A stretch of DNA of 64,000 nucleotides from Virgibacillus litoralis (GCF_017873675.1 NZ_JAGGKK010000019.1:1-64000); one strand, 5' to 3'; positions 17,943-27,314 are shown, counted from the first letter of the stretch. Made by a program: numbers and translations. Notes: generated from the sequence alone by a model not told the origin.

Positions 17943-19082
17943 ATGAAGATTGTATCAATTGAACCAACACCAAGCCCTTATTCTATGAAAATAAACGTGG
18001 ACGAACAGTTAACTGATGGACAAACAGAAAATTATAAACTGACTGACGACGTCACCCATGCTCCTGATTATGTACAGAAACTGTTTACTGTAAACGGAGT
18101 CAAAGGCCTTTACCGTGTCATCGATTTTATCGCACTTGAGCGCAATCCGCGCGTTCCATGGGAGGAAATTTTGCCGGAAGTTCGTACCGTATTAGGATCT
18201 TCTGAAGAGAATTCAGATAGTTTAACAGACGAAGCTGCATCAAGCGATGAGAATTTTGGGGAAGTAAAAGTTTTTATCCAGAAATTCCGGTACATCCCAA
18301 TGCAAGTGAAACTGGAAGAAGGGGACAATGAGCACCGCTTTGGGCTCCCTGAACGATTTATGAACGCCACAATGGAAGCATCTGTCGCTTCTGAAAATAT
18401 GTTAATGGAAAGAAAGTGGGTAGAACAAAGCCCACGTTATGGCGATGTGGAGGAAATTGGTCAGGATGTTGTTGACGAAATAGAAGCAAGCTATGATTCC
18501 AAGCGAATAGCAGAGCTAGTTAAACTCGCTAAGGCAGATGAAACAGCCAGTGATCAAAAGTCAGCTCCACGAAAAAAGGTTACACTCGATATGCTTGATA
18601 AGCCAAACTGGAAGGAGCGTTATGCCGCACTGGACAGGATGGACCCCATTGTTGATGACCTTCCTGTGTTAGATAAAGCACTTGATGATGAAAAGGCATC
18701 TGTCCGTCGTCTTGCAGCAGCATACTTGGGTATGATTGAAGAACCTGAAGTACTTCCATATTTATATAAAGCACTCCAAGATAAAGCAGTAAACGTACGA
18801 CGCACTGCCGGTGATTGTTTGTCAGACTTAGGATTTAAGGATGCAATCCCAGAAATGATCAAATCACTAACGGATAAAAGCCGCATTGTCCGCTGGCGTG
18901 CAGCTATGTATTTATATGAAGTTGGTGACGAAACTGCCATACCTGCATTAAAGGAAGCCTTGGAGGACCCGGAATTTGAAGTTCGCATGCAAGTTAAGAT
19001 GGCACTGGCCAGAATTGAAGGCGGGGAAGAAGCCAAAGGATCTATTTGGCACCAGATGACTCAAGCCACGAAACAGAAATAA
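17943..19082 (+). CDS. CvfC/YpgR family protein with HEAT-like repeats
   Basis: The 379-residue product has an N-terminal Nfu/NifU-N-like domain (IVSIEPTPSPYSMKI) and a C-terminal array of about four HEAT/PBS-lyase-type repeats (ASVRRLAAAYLG, VNVRRTAGDCLSD, RIVRWRAAMYLYE, FEVRMQVKMALAR). This matches conserved virulence factor C of staphylococci and B. subtilis YpgR in length and order. The function is probably as a scaffold; the molecular role is unknown. A GAGGGGG site precedes the ATG. Confidence 0.88.
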   Translation: MKIVSIEPTPSPYSMKINVDEQLTDGQTENYKLTDDVTHAPDYVQKLFTVNGVKGLYRVIDFIALERNPRVPWEEILPEVRTVLGSSEENSDSLTDEAASSDENFGEVKVFIQKFRYIPMQVKLEEGDNEHRFGLPERFMNATMEASVASENMLMERKWVEQSPRYGDVEEIGQDVVDEIEASYDSKRIAELVKLAKADETASDQKSAPRKKVTLDMLDKPNWKERYAALDRMDPIVDDLPVLDKALDDEKASVRRLAAAYLGMIEEPEVLPYLYKALQDKAVNVRRTAGDCLSDLGFKDAIPEMIKSLTDKSRIVRWRAAMYLYEVGDETAIPALKEALEDPEFEVRMQVKMALARIEGGEEAKGSIWHQMTQATKQK

Positions 19083-19098
19083 TCTAGTTAAACAATTG

Positions 19099-19170
19099 CC
19101 TTGCCGGTGAGTACGCCACGTCCTGTGGCGTCACCGGCACTAGTATGTTCTGTACGTCGGAGCTGGCTGT
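19099..19170 (+). repeat. Family D fragment (hairpin module)
   Basis: A long hairpin (GCCGGTGA, CGCCAC, GTGGCG, TCACCGGC; 19103-19138) precedes ACTAGTATGTTCTGTACGTC and GGAGCTGG. It matches 45682-45746 in family D, where the outer stem is GCCGATGA/TCATCGGC, a compensated pair change. The 446-base gap 19083-19528 has otherwise only a degenerate 10-codon frame after AAAGGAGGT near 19369, which I do not call. Confidence 0.75.
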
Positions 19171-19528
19171 TGATTACGGCCAGAAGAATGTACTACTACT
19201 GTCATGTTTTTTACCATCGACCACCACAGAATTTACCATTTGTTGCTACCGCATTTACCAATGGCATAACGCTTTGGAAGATAAAGGCATGCTAAATTAT
19301 CATTGTTTTACTGATAAATTAGCCTTTCGTTATTCAACAATAGCGCCTGTTAACTTAACAAAGGAGGTATGATAATTAGCAATATGGAATTTAAAGCATG
19401 ACGATTAGATCGATGTGGTTCGGTTTGGGGAGAATGATTGAAGGTTGTACAAAGAGGGCCACCTATATGGGAATGATCATCTGATAAACGATTTCTTCAC
19501 GTTCATCCTTTTTTAGTTCAGTTACACC

Positions 19529-20317
19529 TCAGACAGCAAATGACTGAACGAGGTATTTTTCAATAAATTCAGCCAGACCATCCTGTTCATGATGACCAGT
19601 TATAACATCTGCGGCCGCTTTCACTTCTTGGTCAGCATTTGCCATTGCGGCGCTGATTCCGGCATAACGCAGCATTTGGATATCGTTCGGGCCGTCACCG
19701 ATGGCTGCTGTTTCTTCCGGATTAATGCCAAACGCTCTAATAAGCACTTGAATGGCAGCCCATTTAGAAACACCCGGGGCAACTAACTCAAACCCGTCTT
19801 TCCAGTTAATTACATCCGCTGCATCACTAAATAAATGTGACATATGCGAACCATGGCAGCCTGTCCTGACACTGTATTTCAGCACGTTCCGGTAATCTAC
19901 ATACCGTAAGTCGCCGATATACCTTGGCGGAACCTTACCTTCCCTGATCCACTCATCAACCTCCTTGCACGTCTTGTTGCAATAGAGACCGTCGGTTGTG
20001 TGCACAGTGATATTGCACGGAATTTCATTCGTTACACGATGAAAATGCGCCTTATCTAGCACAACCGGATTCATCTGGGCAACCCTTCCACTGAATCCAT
20101 CATGAATAGAAGCACCATTCAGGCAGATCATCGGTGCTTTCAAGCCAAGCAGACTATGGTATGGTGCTGTGATCTCATAATGACGCCCTGTCGCCAAAAA
20201 AACTTTAACACCCTGATTTGTCAATCTGTTGATCGTTTCCGCATTGCGTTGTGAAATCTCATTTGATGACGTCAGCAATGTTCCATCCATATCAATGAAC
20301 AATGCACGTATATTCAT
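19529..20317 (-). CDS. Cof-type HAD-IIB sugar phosphatase-like hydrolase
   Basis: The 262-residue product carries the HAD motifs: DMDGTLL with the Asp nucleophile (about residues 9-15), ATGRHYE (motif II), a C2B cap, and the late GDGPNDIQML motif. Such enzymes dephosphorylate sugar phosphates, FMN or pyridoxal phosphate, and the substrate cannot be told from sequence. It is monocistronic. Confidence 0.9.
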   Translation of the reverse strand: MNIRALFIDMDGTLLTSSNEISQRNAETINRLTNQGVKVFLATGRHYEITAPYHSLLGLKAPMICLNGASIHDGFSGRVAQMNPVVLDKAHFHRVTNEIPCNITVHTTDGLYCNKTCKEVDEWIREGKVPPRYIGDLRYVDYRNVLKYSVRTGCHGSHMSHLFSDAADVINWKDGFELVAPGVSKWAAIQVLIRAFGINPEETAAIGDGPNDIQMLRYAGISAAMANADQEVKAAADVITGHHEQDGLAEFIEKYLVQSFAV

Positions 20318-20506
20318 TTTTTTCCTCCCTCCTATTACATATCAAACATATCACCTAAATGTAAAGTGTACATTAACTGTGTGTAATGATTTGATGAAGA
20401 ATTGAGGGAGGAGTGTAAACATGATATAAACCGTCGATGCTTGTAGTACGGATTGTGGTACTAAACCTTGGCAGGTAGTTCTTCCGACTGCAAACATACA
20501 CCCTGT

Positions 20507-20710
20507 TTAGCATATTATCGATATATGAAAGCTAAAGCCTTTGAGGATTTCTGTACTCTTTCTCATAAGAGGTACTTCTCCTTTTCCAAAGACAACATAG
20601 TGCATTTCTGTAATTCCAATCATCACATGCCCCTTATATTCACTTGCTCAATAATCTGGTTCAACCAAAAGCTTCTTATTCAACTCTTGCGCCCGATTGT
20701 GGAAGATCAT
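20507..20710 (-). pseudogene. Small open frame interrupted by one TGA, family unknown
   Basis: On the minus strand a 67-codon reading frame has protein-like composition on both sides of a single in-frame TGA (20648-20650): NRAQELNKKLLVEPDY before it and ASEYKGHVMIGITEMHYVVF after it. A reinitiation ATG at 20623 follows AAGGGG and would give 38 residues. I do not recognise the family. It may be a decayed small gene. It lies in the 545-base gap 20318-20862, which also has a short family D-end fragment at about 20770-20800. Confidence 0.4.
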
Positions 20711-20862
20711 TTCAAAAGACTATATCAAAAGTAAATGGTAATCCTTTATTTCAACCAATGGCTTGGTCTGATTCTGTAGTCCAGTAATCCACAGCGCTCA
20801 ATATTAAGTCTTTTAATAACCGAAAAAACTGCCACCAGATTCCACATCTGATGGCAGCTTTA

Positions 20863-21567
20863 TTAACTATAGTTCGGAACAGAATTCTTCCTTTGCAATT
20901 CATTAATTGCCTCACAAAGTAACTCCTTATTAAAATCAGGAAAATAAGCATCTGAAAAGTACAGTTCTGACATGGAGGATTGCCATAACAGAAAATTACT
21001 TACTCTTTTCTCTCCCCCAGTGCGAATTACAAGTTCCGGGTCTGGCAGATCCTTCGTGTATAAATATTGCTGAATCATTTCTTCACTCACATTATCCCAA
21101 GCTGTATGCTCGTTTTGAACCTCTTGAATTACTTTTCTGACTGCCTGGAGGATATCAGCTCTACCACCATAATTAAACGCGAAGTTCACGATAAGCCCAT
21201 CATTATTTTTTGTTTCTTCGACTGCCTTTACAAGTGCCTTCCTCGTTAGTTCTGGTAAATCTGCCATGTTTCCGGAAATTAGTATCTTTATATTTCTTCT
21301 CATAAATTCAGGCAACTTTTGATTAAAAAATTTTACCGGTAAATGCATTAAGTAACTAACTTCATGCTTTGGCCGTGACCAGTTTTCTGAAGAGAATGCA
21401 TACAATGTAAGTATTTTAATATCTAATTCTATGCTGGCATCGATAATTTTCTCCATTGTTTTTGCACCTGCAAAATGACCTTCACTCCGGCTGAGCCCTC
21501 TTGCTTTACCCCACCGGCCATTTCCATCCATCATAATGGCGACATGTTTTGGTACATATGAATTCAT
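20863..21567 (-). CDS. Cis-prenyltransferase (UppS family), probable paralogue
   Basis: The 234-residue product has the catalytic Asp14 in MMDGNGRW, the FSSENW motif, FAFNYGGRADI and a C-terminal RTGGEKRVSNFLLWQ motif. UppS-type enzymes make undecaprenyl diphosphate for wall synthesis. The housekeeping uppS normally lies with frr, cdsA and dxr, whereas this one is translationally coupled to a DUF4173-like membrane protein (ATGA overlap). I infer a second enzyme making another cis-prenyl chain; product length cannot be read. Confidence 0.85.
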   Translation of the reverse strand: MNSYVPKHVAIMMDGNGRWGKARGLSRSEGHFAGAKTMEKIIDASIELDIKILTLYAFSSENWSRPKHEVSYLMHLPVKFFNQKLPEFMRRNIKILISGNMADLPELTRKALVKAVEETKNNDGLIVNFAFNYGGRADILQAVRKVIQEVQNEHTAWDNVSEEMIQQYLYTKDLPDPELVIRTGGEKRVSNFLLWQSSMSELYFSDAYFPDFNKELLCEAINELQRKNSVPNYS

Positions 21568-23042
21568 CTGCTCTCCTCCTTAAATTCAAGTTCCTGCAGC
21601 TTTTGTGTTACCTCTTGCTTCATGAAGTTGAAGGATTGCCATGAGCCTTCAGACCGTCTCTCTACCCACTCTATTCGCTTAGCCAGAACATTTTCCAATT
21701 GCGGATATTCTGGATTTTTTTCATATAATTCAATTAACCCATTCACACCAGTGTAGGATAACGAATTCAAATAGTGTATATCTATTTTCTCGGTACGTTC
21801 ATAGCGTTCCAGGTTGTTATCGACAATGATTTTTTCAATATGGATAACATTTAACCCTGTATAAAACAATAACCCTACAATTAAGTAAAAATGAAGTAAT
21901 GATAAACGTTCGACCCACACTTTAATTAACGTGTAAGCAAAAATTACGATTAAAAATACCATAAATGCATGTGCAAGAATCCGGTCCAATGTGAATCCAT
22001 ATGCCGCTTCATACATACTTAAACGTTGGTAAGCGGATGCAAGCATAACACAGCTTACCCCGATTAACAGTGAATACATAATCTTAATGGTTATCTTCAA
22101 TGATTTACGTTTTTCATCTATTAGTTTTAAACAACTTATTAATATCGTCCAGTTAATTAAAGTAACAATTATTAGCTCAAAAAACCCTCGCCTTGCATAT
22201 TCGGCAAATGTTAAGCCCTCCTGTAACCCATTACTGAAAAAGTACTTAAATTGAATCGCTGCAAATAGAACGTACACAGAATTAAGTAGAACCAGAATAG
22301 TTATTGCTGTAACACTGTTCCATCGCACATTCCATTCTTCTGTATCATAATCAGACACCTTTGGATTCGGGCGTCCCTGCAGAACCTGAAAGACACCAAA
22401 GAATACAAAAGTCAAAACGATTACAATTACAAAACGAAAGGCTCCTTCCAGAAAATTAAGCTGTACGATATAGCGCGGAAAGCGTAACACGATATCCTGA
22501 AACACAGCATCCGCCGACATTAACAGTCCTGTTATAAGCAAAAGCAGTGGAAGTCCAATTATTATCCCAATCAAAATCCGCTTCACCGTTTGTGCTGTTT
22601 GTTCATCCATATTCTTAAACACTCTTCTAAACCCTTTATTGCAAAAAGATGAGCTGTATTTAATCCCTTCACCAAGTTTATTTGTAAGGAGCGTCACGAA
22701 CACTGGTGTGCTCCACCTTAATTTGTTCGGGCTTGTTATAAGGACAATATGGAAAAAGACTAACACTGGTATGATAAAACTATTAAGGCTATAGAAAAGG
22801 AAATTATCATACAACAGATAACTTGCAGCTAGCAGCCAGATAGCCACCATGACAAGCAGGCCAATCCTTCGATGGGTAAATGTAAGACGAAAGCGAAGAA
22901 ACACGACTGTATATAATCCAGCGATAAATACCAGATAGGAAACTCCTATACTTCCATGAAAAAAACTAAGCTCCGCCAGAATCCCCAACCCTAAGCAAAC
23001 AAGCAAAAACAGCCAATCTTTTTGTTGAATTTTAATATCCAT
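21564..23042 (-). CDS. DUF4173/DUF4153-like membrane protein
   Basis: The product of about 492 residues has around twelve hydrophobic segments and a conserved central stretch (LLLITGLLMSADAVFQDI) typical of this family. I chose ATG at 23042 behind GGTGGGG rather than an in-frame TTG 18 bases earlier. A small hydrophilic C-terminal tail follows the last helix. The stop overlaps the start of the cis-prenyltransferase, so the two act in one operon. Function is unknown. Confidence 0.75.
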   Translation of the reverse strand: MDIKIQQKDWLFLLVCLGLGILAELSFFHGSIGVSYLVFIAGLYTVVFLRFRLTFTHRRIGLLVMVAIWLLAASYLLYDNFLFYSLNSFIIPVLVFFHIVLITSPNKLRWSTPVFVTLLTNKLGEGIKYSSSFCNKGFRRVFKNMDEQTAQTVKRILIGIIIGLPLLLLITGLLMSADAVFQDIVLRFPRYIVQLNFLEGAFRFVIVIVLTFVFFGVFQVLQGRPNPKVSDYDTEEWNVRWNSVTAITILVLLNSVYVLFAAIQFKYFFSNGLQEGLTFAEYARRGFFELIIVTLINWTILISCLKLIDEKRKSLKITIKIMYSLLIGVSCVMLASAYQRLSMYEAAYGFTLDRILAHAFMVFLIVIFAYTLIKVWVERLSLLHFYLIVGLLFYTGLNVIHIEKIIVDNNLERYERTEKIDIHYLNSLSYTGVNGLIELYEKNPEYPQLENVLAKRIEWVERRSEGSWQSFNFMKQEVTQKLQELEFKEESR

Positions 23043-23150
23043 AAAACCCCACCAATACAATGTTATTCTATATACATCGTAATTCTATGTACATAGGTAA
23101 AAAAATATATATCTAATCAGGACTGACTCCACAAAAGACCATCAGCCCAT

Positions 23151-23783
23151 TTATACAGATACTTTCTTTCCCCATCGATAACCAACCATGCTGACAGGAT
23201 AAAGAAATGCAGTAAAAACAATACACACTACAATAAACCGAAAACTTAAAAGCGGCTGAAACCATGTGTACGGAATAATTTTAAAAATGATTAAGTACAT
23301 CAGTAATATGTTTGGCACAATTGAAAAAAGAAACGTTTTTTGCAATAACCTGTATCCACCATGACCAAATTCTTTCCCTATTTCATAGCCTATAAGTCCC
23401 CAGAACATTATGTATAACAGCATAATAATAAAAGGTATATTTATCAGGTTTTCCCAAAGTAATTCCGCCCAGTTCCAATGAAAAATATTATAGCTGAGTG
23501 TGAGCAGAGCCCCGCCAATAAAAATCCCAGCATTAATGATGACAAATAACCATTGTGTTCTTTTGGGTGTTATTGTTGTCTCTTGCTTCCATATTTGAGC
23601 TATTTCCTGAGGTGTCCCCAACCTTTTAACTAATTCACTATATAGATTTTGATCATCAATGGACTCTTCCTGCAGCATTTCAAATACATGCATTTCATAA
23701 TCTGCCAGGATCTCCTGCTTATCAGGGTGATTCCCGATTTCCTCAGATAATTCCAGGAAGAACCTTTGATCTTTTAACGTCAC
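23151..23783 (-). CDS. HAAS-like membrane protein
   Basis: The 210-residue product has an N-terminal helical domain ([27 protein letters not shown]) like HAAS proteins, then four or five membrane helices. A GTG start overlaps the padR-like stop and follows GGAGAAATG. It is the second PadR-HAAS pair in the window; the partners differ greatly in sequence from the pair at 7695-9057. Function is unknown. Confidence 0.75.
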   Translation of the reverse strand: MTLKDQRFFLELSEEIGNHPDKQEILADYEMHVFEMLQEESIDDQNLYSELVKRLGTPQEIAQIWKQETTITPKRTQWLFVIINAGIFIGGALLTLSYNIFHWNWAELLWENLINIPFIIMLLYIMFWGLIGYEIGKEFGHGGYRLLQKTFLFSIVPNILLMYLIIFKIIPYTWFQPLLSFRFIVVCIVFTAFLYPVSMVGYRWGKKVSV

Positions 23784-24121
23784 GATTCATTTCTCCGAAT
23801 CAGATTGTTCATTACCTGAACGTAACGGTGCCATTCATTCGTTCGTTCATCAAGAATTTCCTTGCCTTGGGACGTTATACAATAATACTTACGGGCCGGG
23901 CCCTTTTCCCGATTTTCCCAGTAATAATCAATGTATTCCTGCTTCTCCAACTTATGTAGCGCAGGATACAACGTTCCCTCTTTTATTTGGAAATGATGGT
24001 CACTTCGCAAGTCCATCTCTTTAACCAGCTCATAACCATACATGTCTCGTTCATTCAACAATTGCAGAACAAGCAGGGACGTACTCCCTTTCACAAGCTC
24101 ACGATTAAACATGTTTTTCAC
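23780..24121 (-). CDS. PadR-family regulator
   Basis: The 113-residue winged-helix protein carries the PadR signature ([35 protein letters not shown]). It is cotranscribed with the following HAAS-like gene through a 4-nt overlap. It probably binds the TACCTA-N7-TAGGTA palindrome just upstream. Confidence 0.9.
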   Translation of the reverse strand: MKNMFNRELVKGSTSLLVLQLLNERDMYGYELVKEMDLRSDHHFQIKEGTLYPALHKLEKQEYIDYYWENREKGPARKYYCITSQGKEILDERTNEWHRYVQVMNNLIRRNES

Positions 24122-24124
24122 CTA

Positions 24125-24143
24125 CCTAGAATTATTAGGTATC
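24125..24143. promoter_or_regulatory. Putative PadR operator
   Basis: A perfect inverted repeat TACCTA-N7-TAGGTA lies immediately upstream of the padR-like start, covering its ribosome site region. This differs from the operator candidate of the other padR gene, consistent with separate regulons. Confidence 0.5.
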
Positions 24144-24302
24144 TATACTATATAAAATTAATCTTTATTTGTAAAGGCGAACAGGTTATTTTATTTTTAA
24201 ATACGTCTCAGGACCTATTACAAAATATTACTCAGGGTGCTTTTCTCATTTGTAAGTACTCGCTAAAATTACCTTATAGAAAACGATGAGGAGTATTTTT
24301 TT

Positions 24303-24848
24303 ATGAAAAACAAAAAGGTCTATGTGCTATTAACAGACACTGGTACACTATTTACACGAATGATAAAGCTGTACACAAAAAAACCATTTAATCATGCATC
24401 AATAGCTTTAGATGAGAATCTGATGGGAGTCTATAGTTTTGGAAGAATAAGTCGCAGAAACCCTTTTTTCGGTGGGTTTGTTAAAGAAAATATTTCGGAG
24501 GAGTTGTTCACGAATGCCAAGTGTGCCATTTATTGCTGTACAGTCAATGACTATCAGATCAATAAAATGAATGCCTATATACAAAAAATAGAATCTCAAA
24601 AAGAAATCTATCGTTACAACCTGTTAGGGTTAGTTGCCATTATGCTAAATAAGAAGTTTAACAGAGAAAATGCCTTCTTTTGCTCGGAGTTTGTCGCTTC
24701 TGTGTTAATGGAATCTGACAACTTTAATTTCGAGAAGCCACTATCCTTGATAACCCCCCATGATTTGCAGGAGGAACCTGCCTTTCAGTTAGTATATCAA
24801 GGGAAACTTGCTGATTATACTAAGTCAGAGTCAGATTCTATCGCCTAA
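24303..24848 (+). CDS. Permuted papain-fold (NlpC/P60-like) protein
   Basis: The 181-residue product shows the permuted arrangement: His31 in KPFNHASIALD near the N-terminus and Cys126 in FFCSEFVASVL downstream, with no signal peptide. Family members (YiiX/YebB type) are thiol hydrolases or acyltransferases. The substrate is unknown. A GAGGAG site with a T-rich spacer precedes the ATG. A weak hairpin with T6 follows the stop. Confidence 0.75.
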   Translation: MKNKKVYVLLTDTGTLFTRMIKLYTKKPFNHASIALDENLMGVYSFGRISRRNPFFGGFVKENISEELFTNAKCAIYCCTVNDYQINKMNAYIQKIESQKEIYRYNLLGLVAIMLNKKFNRENAFFCSEFVASVLMESDNFNFEKPLSLITPHDLQEEPAFQLVYQGKLADYTKSESDSIA

Positions 24849-24899
24849 AAAAATACCACCCAATTCAAACATATGGATGGCAGTTTTTTAATCTATATT

Positions 24900-25127
24900 T
24901 TAGCTTATGAGTGCGGTTAATTGGCCATCTCTCTCTTCCTGTTCACTTTTAGTGGCCAAATCATACTTTTTAAAAAGATGGAATAATTCGTTTAGTGTTT
25001 CCTGCGAACGGTCCTCATCCAAAAAGTGATACAATTTTTCGGTTAAATCCTGTGGCAGAAATTCCTCTTGACTCTTAAGTTTCTTTACAACAGATTCCTG
25101 TGAATGATCGATATTACATACTCCCAC
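24900..25127 (-). CDS. Small hypothetical protein
   Basis: This 75-residue acidic, helix-rich product starts with GTG after GGAGGGTGAT. I do not recognise it. It contains one Cys (position 4) and heptad-like Leu spacing (KLYHFL, ELFHLFKKY). It is on the minus strand alone between two plus-strand genes. Confidence 0.6.
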   Translation of the reverse strand: MGVCNIDHSQESVVKKLKSQEEFLPQDLTEKLYHFLDEDRSQETLNELFHLFKKYDLATKSEQEERDGQLTALIS

Positions 25128-25273
25128 TTAAAATCACCCTCCGTTCGGATTTTAGTGTTTCTTCCTCCAAACTACCTAATTAGACCGAATAAATCAACTG
25201 AAAGATAATTCGCCAAAAATCGGGAAGTGACAGGCACCGATTCTTGACTTCTTTATGTTATATACTTTATAAT

Positions 25274-25291
25274 TATCTTTAATTCAGAATA
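25274..25291. promoter_or_regulatory. Putative MhqR box at the mhqR promoter
   Basis: TATCTTTAATTCAGAATA agrees at 13 of 18 positions with the B. subtilis MhqR box as I recall it (tATCTcgAAtTCgAGATa). A closely similar site stands upstream of the mhqO-like gene at 54202-54219. Confidence 0.6.
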
Positions 25292-25314
25292 AACTCCCAG
25301 AGAGAGATGGTATT

Positions 25315-25749
25315 ATGAATAGGAATTTATCATTAAACGCTTTTGTAGTATTGATGCGGGCTTCAAAGTCTGTTGAGGAGCGTATTAAGAAAGATATAAA
25401 AAGTTATGGTGTCAGCATCACTGAATTTACAATTTTGGAAGCTTTGTACCATAAAGGTGACCTAACTGTAAATCAGATTTGTGATGCGGTACTGATAAAT
25501 AGTGGTTCCATGACTTACGTAATTGACAAGCTACAACAGCGAGGACTATTGGAACGGATTACCAGTGAAGAAGACAGAAGAGTTATTCATGTCCGAATAA
25601 CGAATCAGGGCAAAAAACTGATGGATGATATCTTCCCACAACACGAGAAGGTAATAGAGAAGGTTTTTGAAGATGTGAGTCCTGAAGAGCTGGAATCAGT
25701 TATCGATATTCTAAAAAGAATAGGCTTAGACAGTGTGAAGAATAAATAA
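25315..25749 (+). CDS. mhqR: MarR-family quinone-responsive repressor MhqR
   Basis: The 144-residue MarR winged-helix protein (ALYHKGDLTVNQICDAVLINSGSMTYVIDKL; DRRVIHVRIT) resembles B. subtilis MhqR (YkvE). MhqR represses hydroquinone and catechol detoxification genes and is relieved by quinones. The 24-nt gap to an MhqD homologue and the operator upstream support this assignment. Its promoter site also occurs at a distant dioxygenase gene. Confidence 0.85.
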   Translation: MNRNLSLNAFVVLMRASKSVEERIKKDIKSYGVSITEFTILEALYHKGDLTVNQICDAVLINSGSMTYVIDKLQQRGLLERITSEEDRRVIHVRITNQGKKLMDDIFPQHEKVIEKVFEDVSPEELESVIDILKRIGLDSVKNK

Positions 25750-25773
25750 ACTGAAGTCGAAAGGAGAAATACA

Positions 25774-26376
25774 ATGAAACATATATTCCAAAAAGGAAAT
25801 GACCAATCAAAGCCAACATTATTACTACTGCATGGCACTGGAGGGACTGAACAGGACCTGCTTCCGCTAGCCAAAGAAGTTGATAAGGATGCCAATGTGT
25901 TAAGTGTACGCGGAAATGTATCTGAAAATGGTATGCCACGCTTCTTTAAAAGGTTAGCTGAAGGTGTATTTGATGAAGAAGACTTAATCGCTCGTACAAA
26001 AGAATTAAATGAATTTCTCGATGAAGCAGCGGAGGAAAATGACTTTGACCGGAACAATATAATCGCAATTGGATATTCAAATGGAGCAAATATTGCAGCA
26101 AGCCTGTTATTCCATTATCAAGATTCACTAAAAAGTGCCATTCTGCATCATCCAATGGTTCCAAGACGAGGTATTGATTTGCCAGATCTTGCTGGAAAAA
26201 ATGTATTTATCGGCGCAGGGACAAATGATCCAATCTGTCCGGCACAGGAGTCTGAGGACCTAAAGTCATTATTGGAAAATGCCGGCGCAAGTGTTGAACT
26301 CCATTGGGAAAAAAATGGTCACCAGTTAGCATACAGTGAAGTAGAAGCAGCAAGCAAATGGTATCAAAATATATAA
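25774..26376 (+). CDS. mhqD: Alpha/beta-hydrolase MhqD
   Basis: The 200-residue carboxylesterase/phospholipase-type hydrolase has nucleophile Ser102 in GYSNGA, Asp152 in GTNDPI and His183 in NGHQLAY. In B. subtilis mhqD belongs to the MhqR regulon for aromatic quinone detoxification. It is cotranscribed with mhqR here and followed by a terminator. The physiological ester is unknown. Confidence 0.88.
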   Translation: MKHIFQKGNDQSKPTLLLLHGTGGTEQDLLPLAKEVDKDANVLSVRGNVSENGMPRFFKRLAEGVFDEEDLIARTKELNEFLDEAAEENDFDRNNIIAIGYSNGANIAASLLFHYQDSLKSAILHHPMVPRRGIDLPDLAGKNVFIGAGTNDPICPAQESEDLKSLLENAGASVELHWEKNGHQLAYSEVEAASKWYQNI

Positions 26377-26382
26377 TTAAAG

Positions 26383-26419
26383 AAACCGTTCTGCACTTTA
26401 TATAGCAGAACGGTTTTTT
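26383..26419 (+). terminator. Terminator of mhqR-mhqD
   Basis: A 12-bp stem (AAACCGTTCTGC and its complement) with a 10-nt loop and T6 follows the mhqD stop by six bases. Confidence 0.85.
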
Positions 26420-26600
26420 AATGGCTCTATTCTTAGGTTTATAACTTCGTAATTGATATAAAATGCGAACTAGGAGTTGTGTGCAGTAATACCGCTACGG
26501 AAATACACTTCGCTGGGCTTTGCTCGTTATAACCTGATAAAATAACAAACTATACATTGTGATGGATAGAGAATAAAAATTTTTTAATCCATTTAAACTA

Positions 26601-26703
26601 GCAGCTGGAATATGCGAGACTCCTGTGGGAAAAACAAGCTAGGCGAGATACGAGCTGAGGAGGCTCGGCACTTGCCCACGGAAAGGGAGCATATTCCAGC
26701 TGC
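26601..26703. repeat. Family E hairpin element
   Basis: Perfect 15-bp terminal inverted repeats (GCAGCTGGAATATGC at 26601-26615 and its complement at 26689-26703) enclose a G-rich, structured interior (CTCCTGTGGGAAAA, GCCCACGG). Similar elements are scattered in Bacillaceae intergenic DNA as I recall. The rest of the 678-base gap 26377-27054 has an orphan 18-bp imperfect hairpin at 26858-26897 and no other gene. Confidence 0.7.
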
Positions 26704-27054
26704 GTGTTTAGAGAAACTTACAAATTTCACTAGTTCGTAGTTTATATCCACTACGTTCAAGTTTTATTAATAAAAAGCAACAATCTTTAAGCATAACGGG
26801 TTCATGTTTTCGGGGAGAAAATACAAATAAAACTCTAATTAGAGATGCAAACATAGCAAATAACAGAAGCACATAAATTTATGTACTCTTGTTATTTTAC
26901 GTGGATTCGCACTACTAATATAAGTGCCTACTTTAGCTTTATTGAATTATTTCGAAGGTACCGAAACTTTTTTATGTTAAAATTAGCACACAAGTATTAT
27001 TAAACAAGTGGGACATTTAGTTGTATAAAGTAAGTCAAGGAGGAGGTGGAAACC

Positions 27055-27210
27055 TTGATTTGGATATACTTTTTAGTAGCACCAGTAGCCCTTATCGTAC
27101 TAATCGCCTTTATATTCGACAAAAAGTATAACGTTAAAGAGGTACAAAAAGTAGACGAAAGAAGAATGGACAGAATATGGGCAATTGCGGATAAAAGCAA
27201 CCTATCCTAG
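27055..27210 (+). CDS. Small single-span membrane protein
   Basis: This 51-residue frame begins with TTG eight bases after AAGGAGGAGG, a very strong ribosome site. It has one hydrophobic helix (IYFLVAPVALIVLIAFIF) near the N-terminus followed by a charged tail (EVQKVDERRMDRIWAIADK). I do not recognise it. The composition and ribosome site support a real gene. It lies between mhqD and catE and is followed by a hairpin terminator. Confidence 0.65.
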   Translation: MIWIYFLVAPVALIVLIAFIFDKKYNVKEVQKVDERRMDRIWAIADKSNLS

Positions 27211-27314
27211 TTTGTAAGAATTGCTTTATTGGGTGTTATTTATGGAGATTTTATACGATATAATATTCCTTAAACGGGATGCGATTGTGGAAGAAGGTAA
27301 TAATTGTAACATTG

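Noticed and set aside
19101-19372. Plus-strand frames of 64 and 75 codons after cvfC
   Set aside because: They begin in the family D hairpin fragment, lack ribosome sites and have atypical composition.
20468-20734. Plus-strand 88-codon frame
   Set aside because: No ribosome site and poor composition; the minus strand in the same place looks more protein-like and carries the TGA-interrupted frame.
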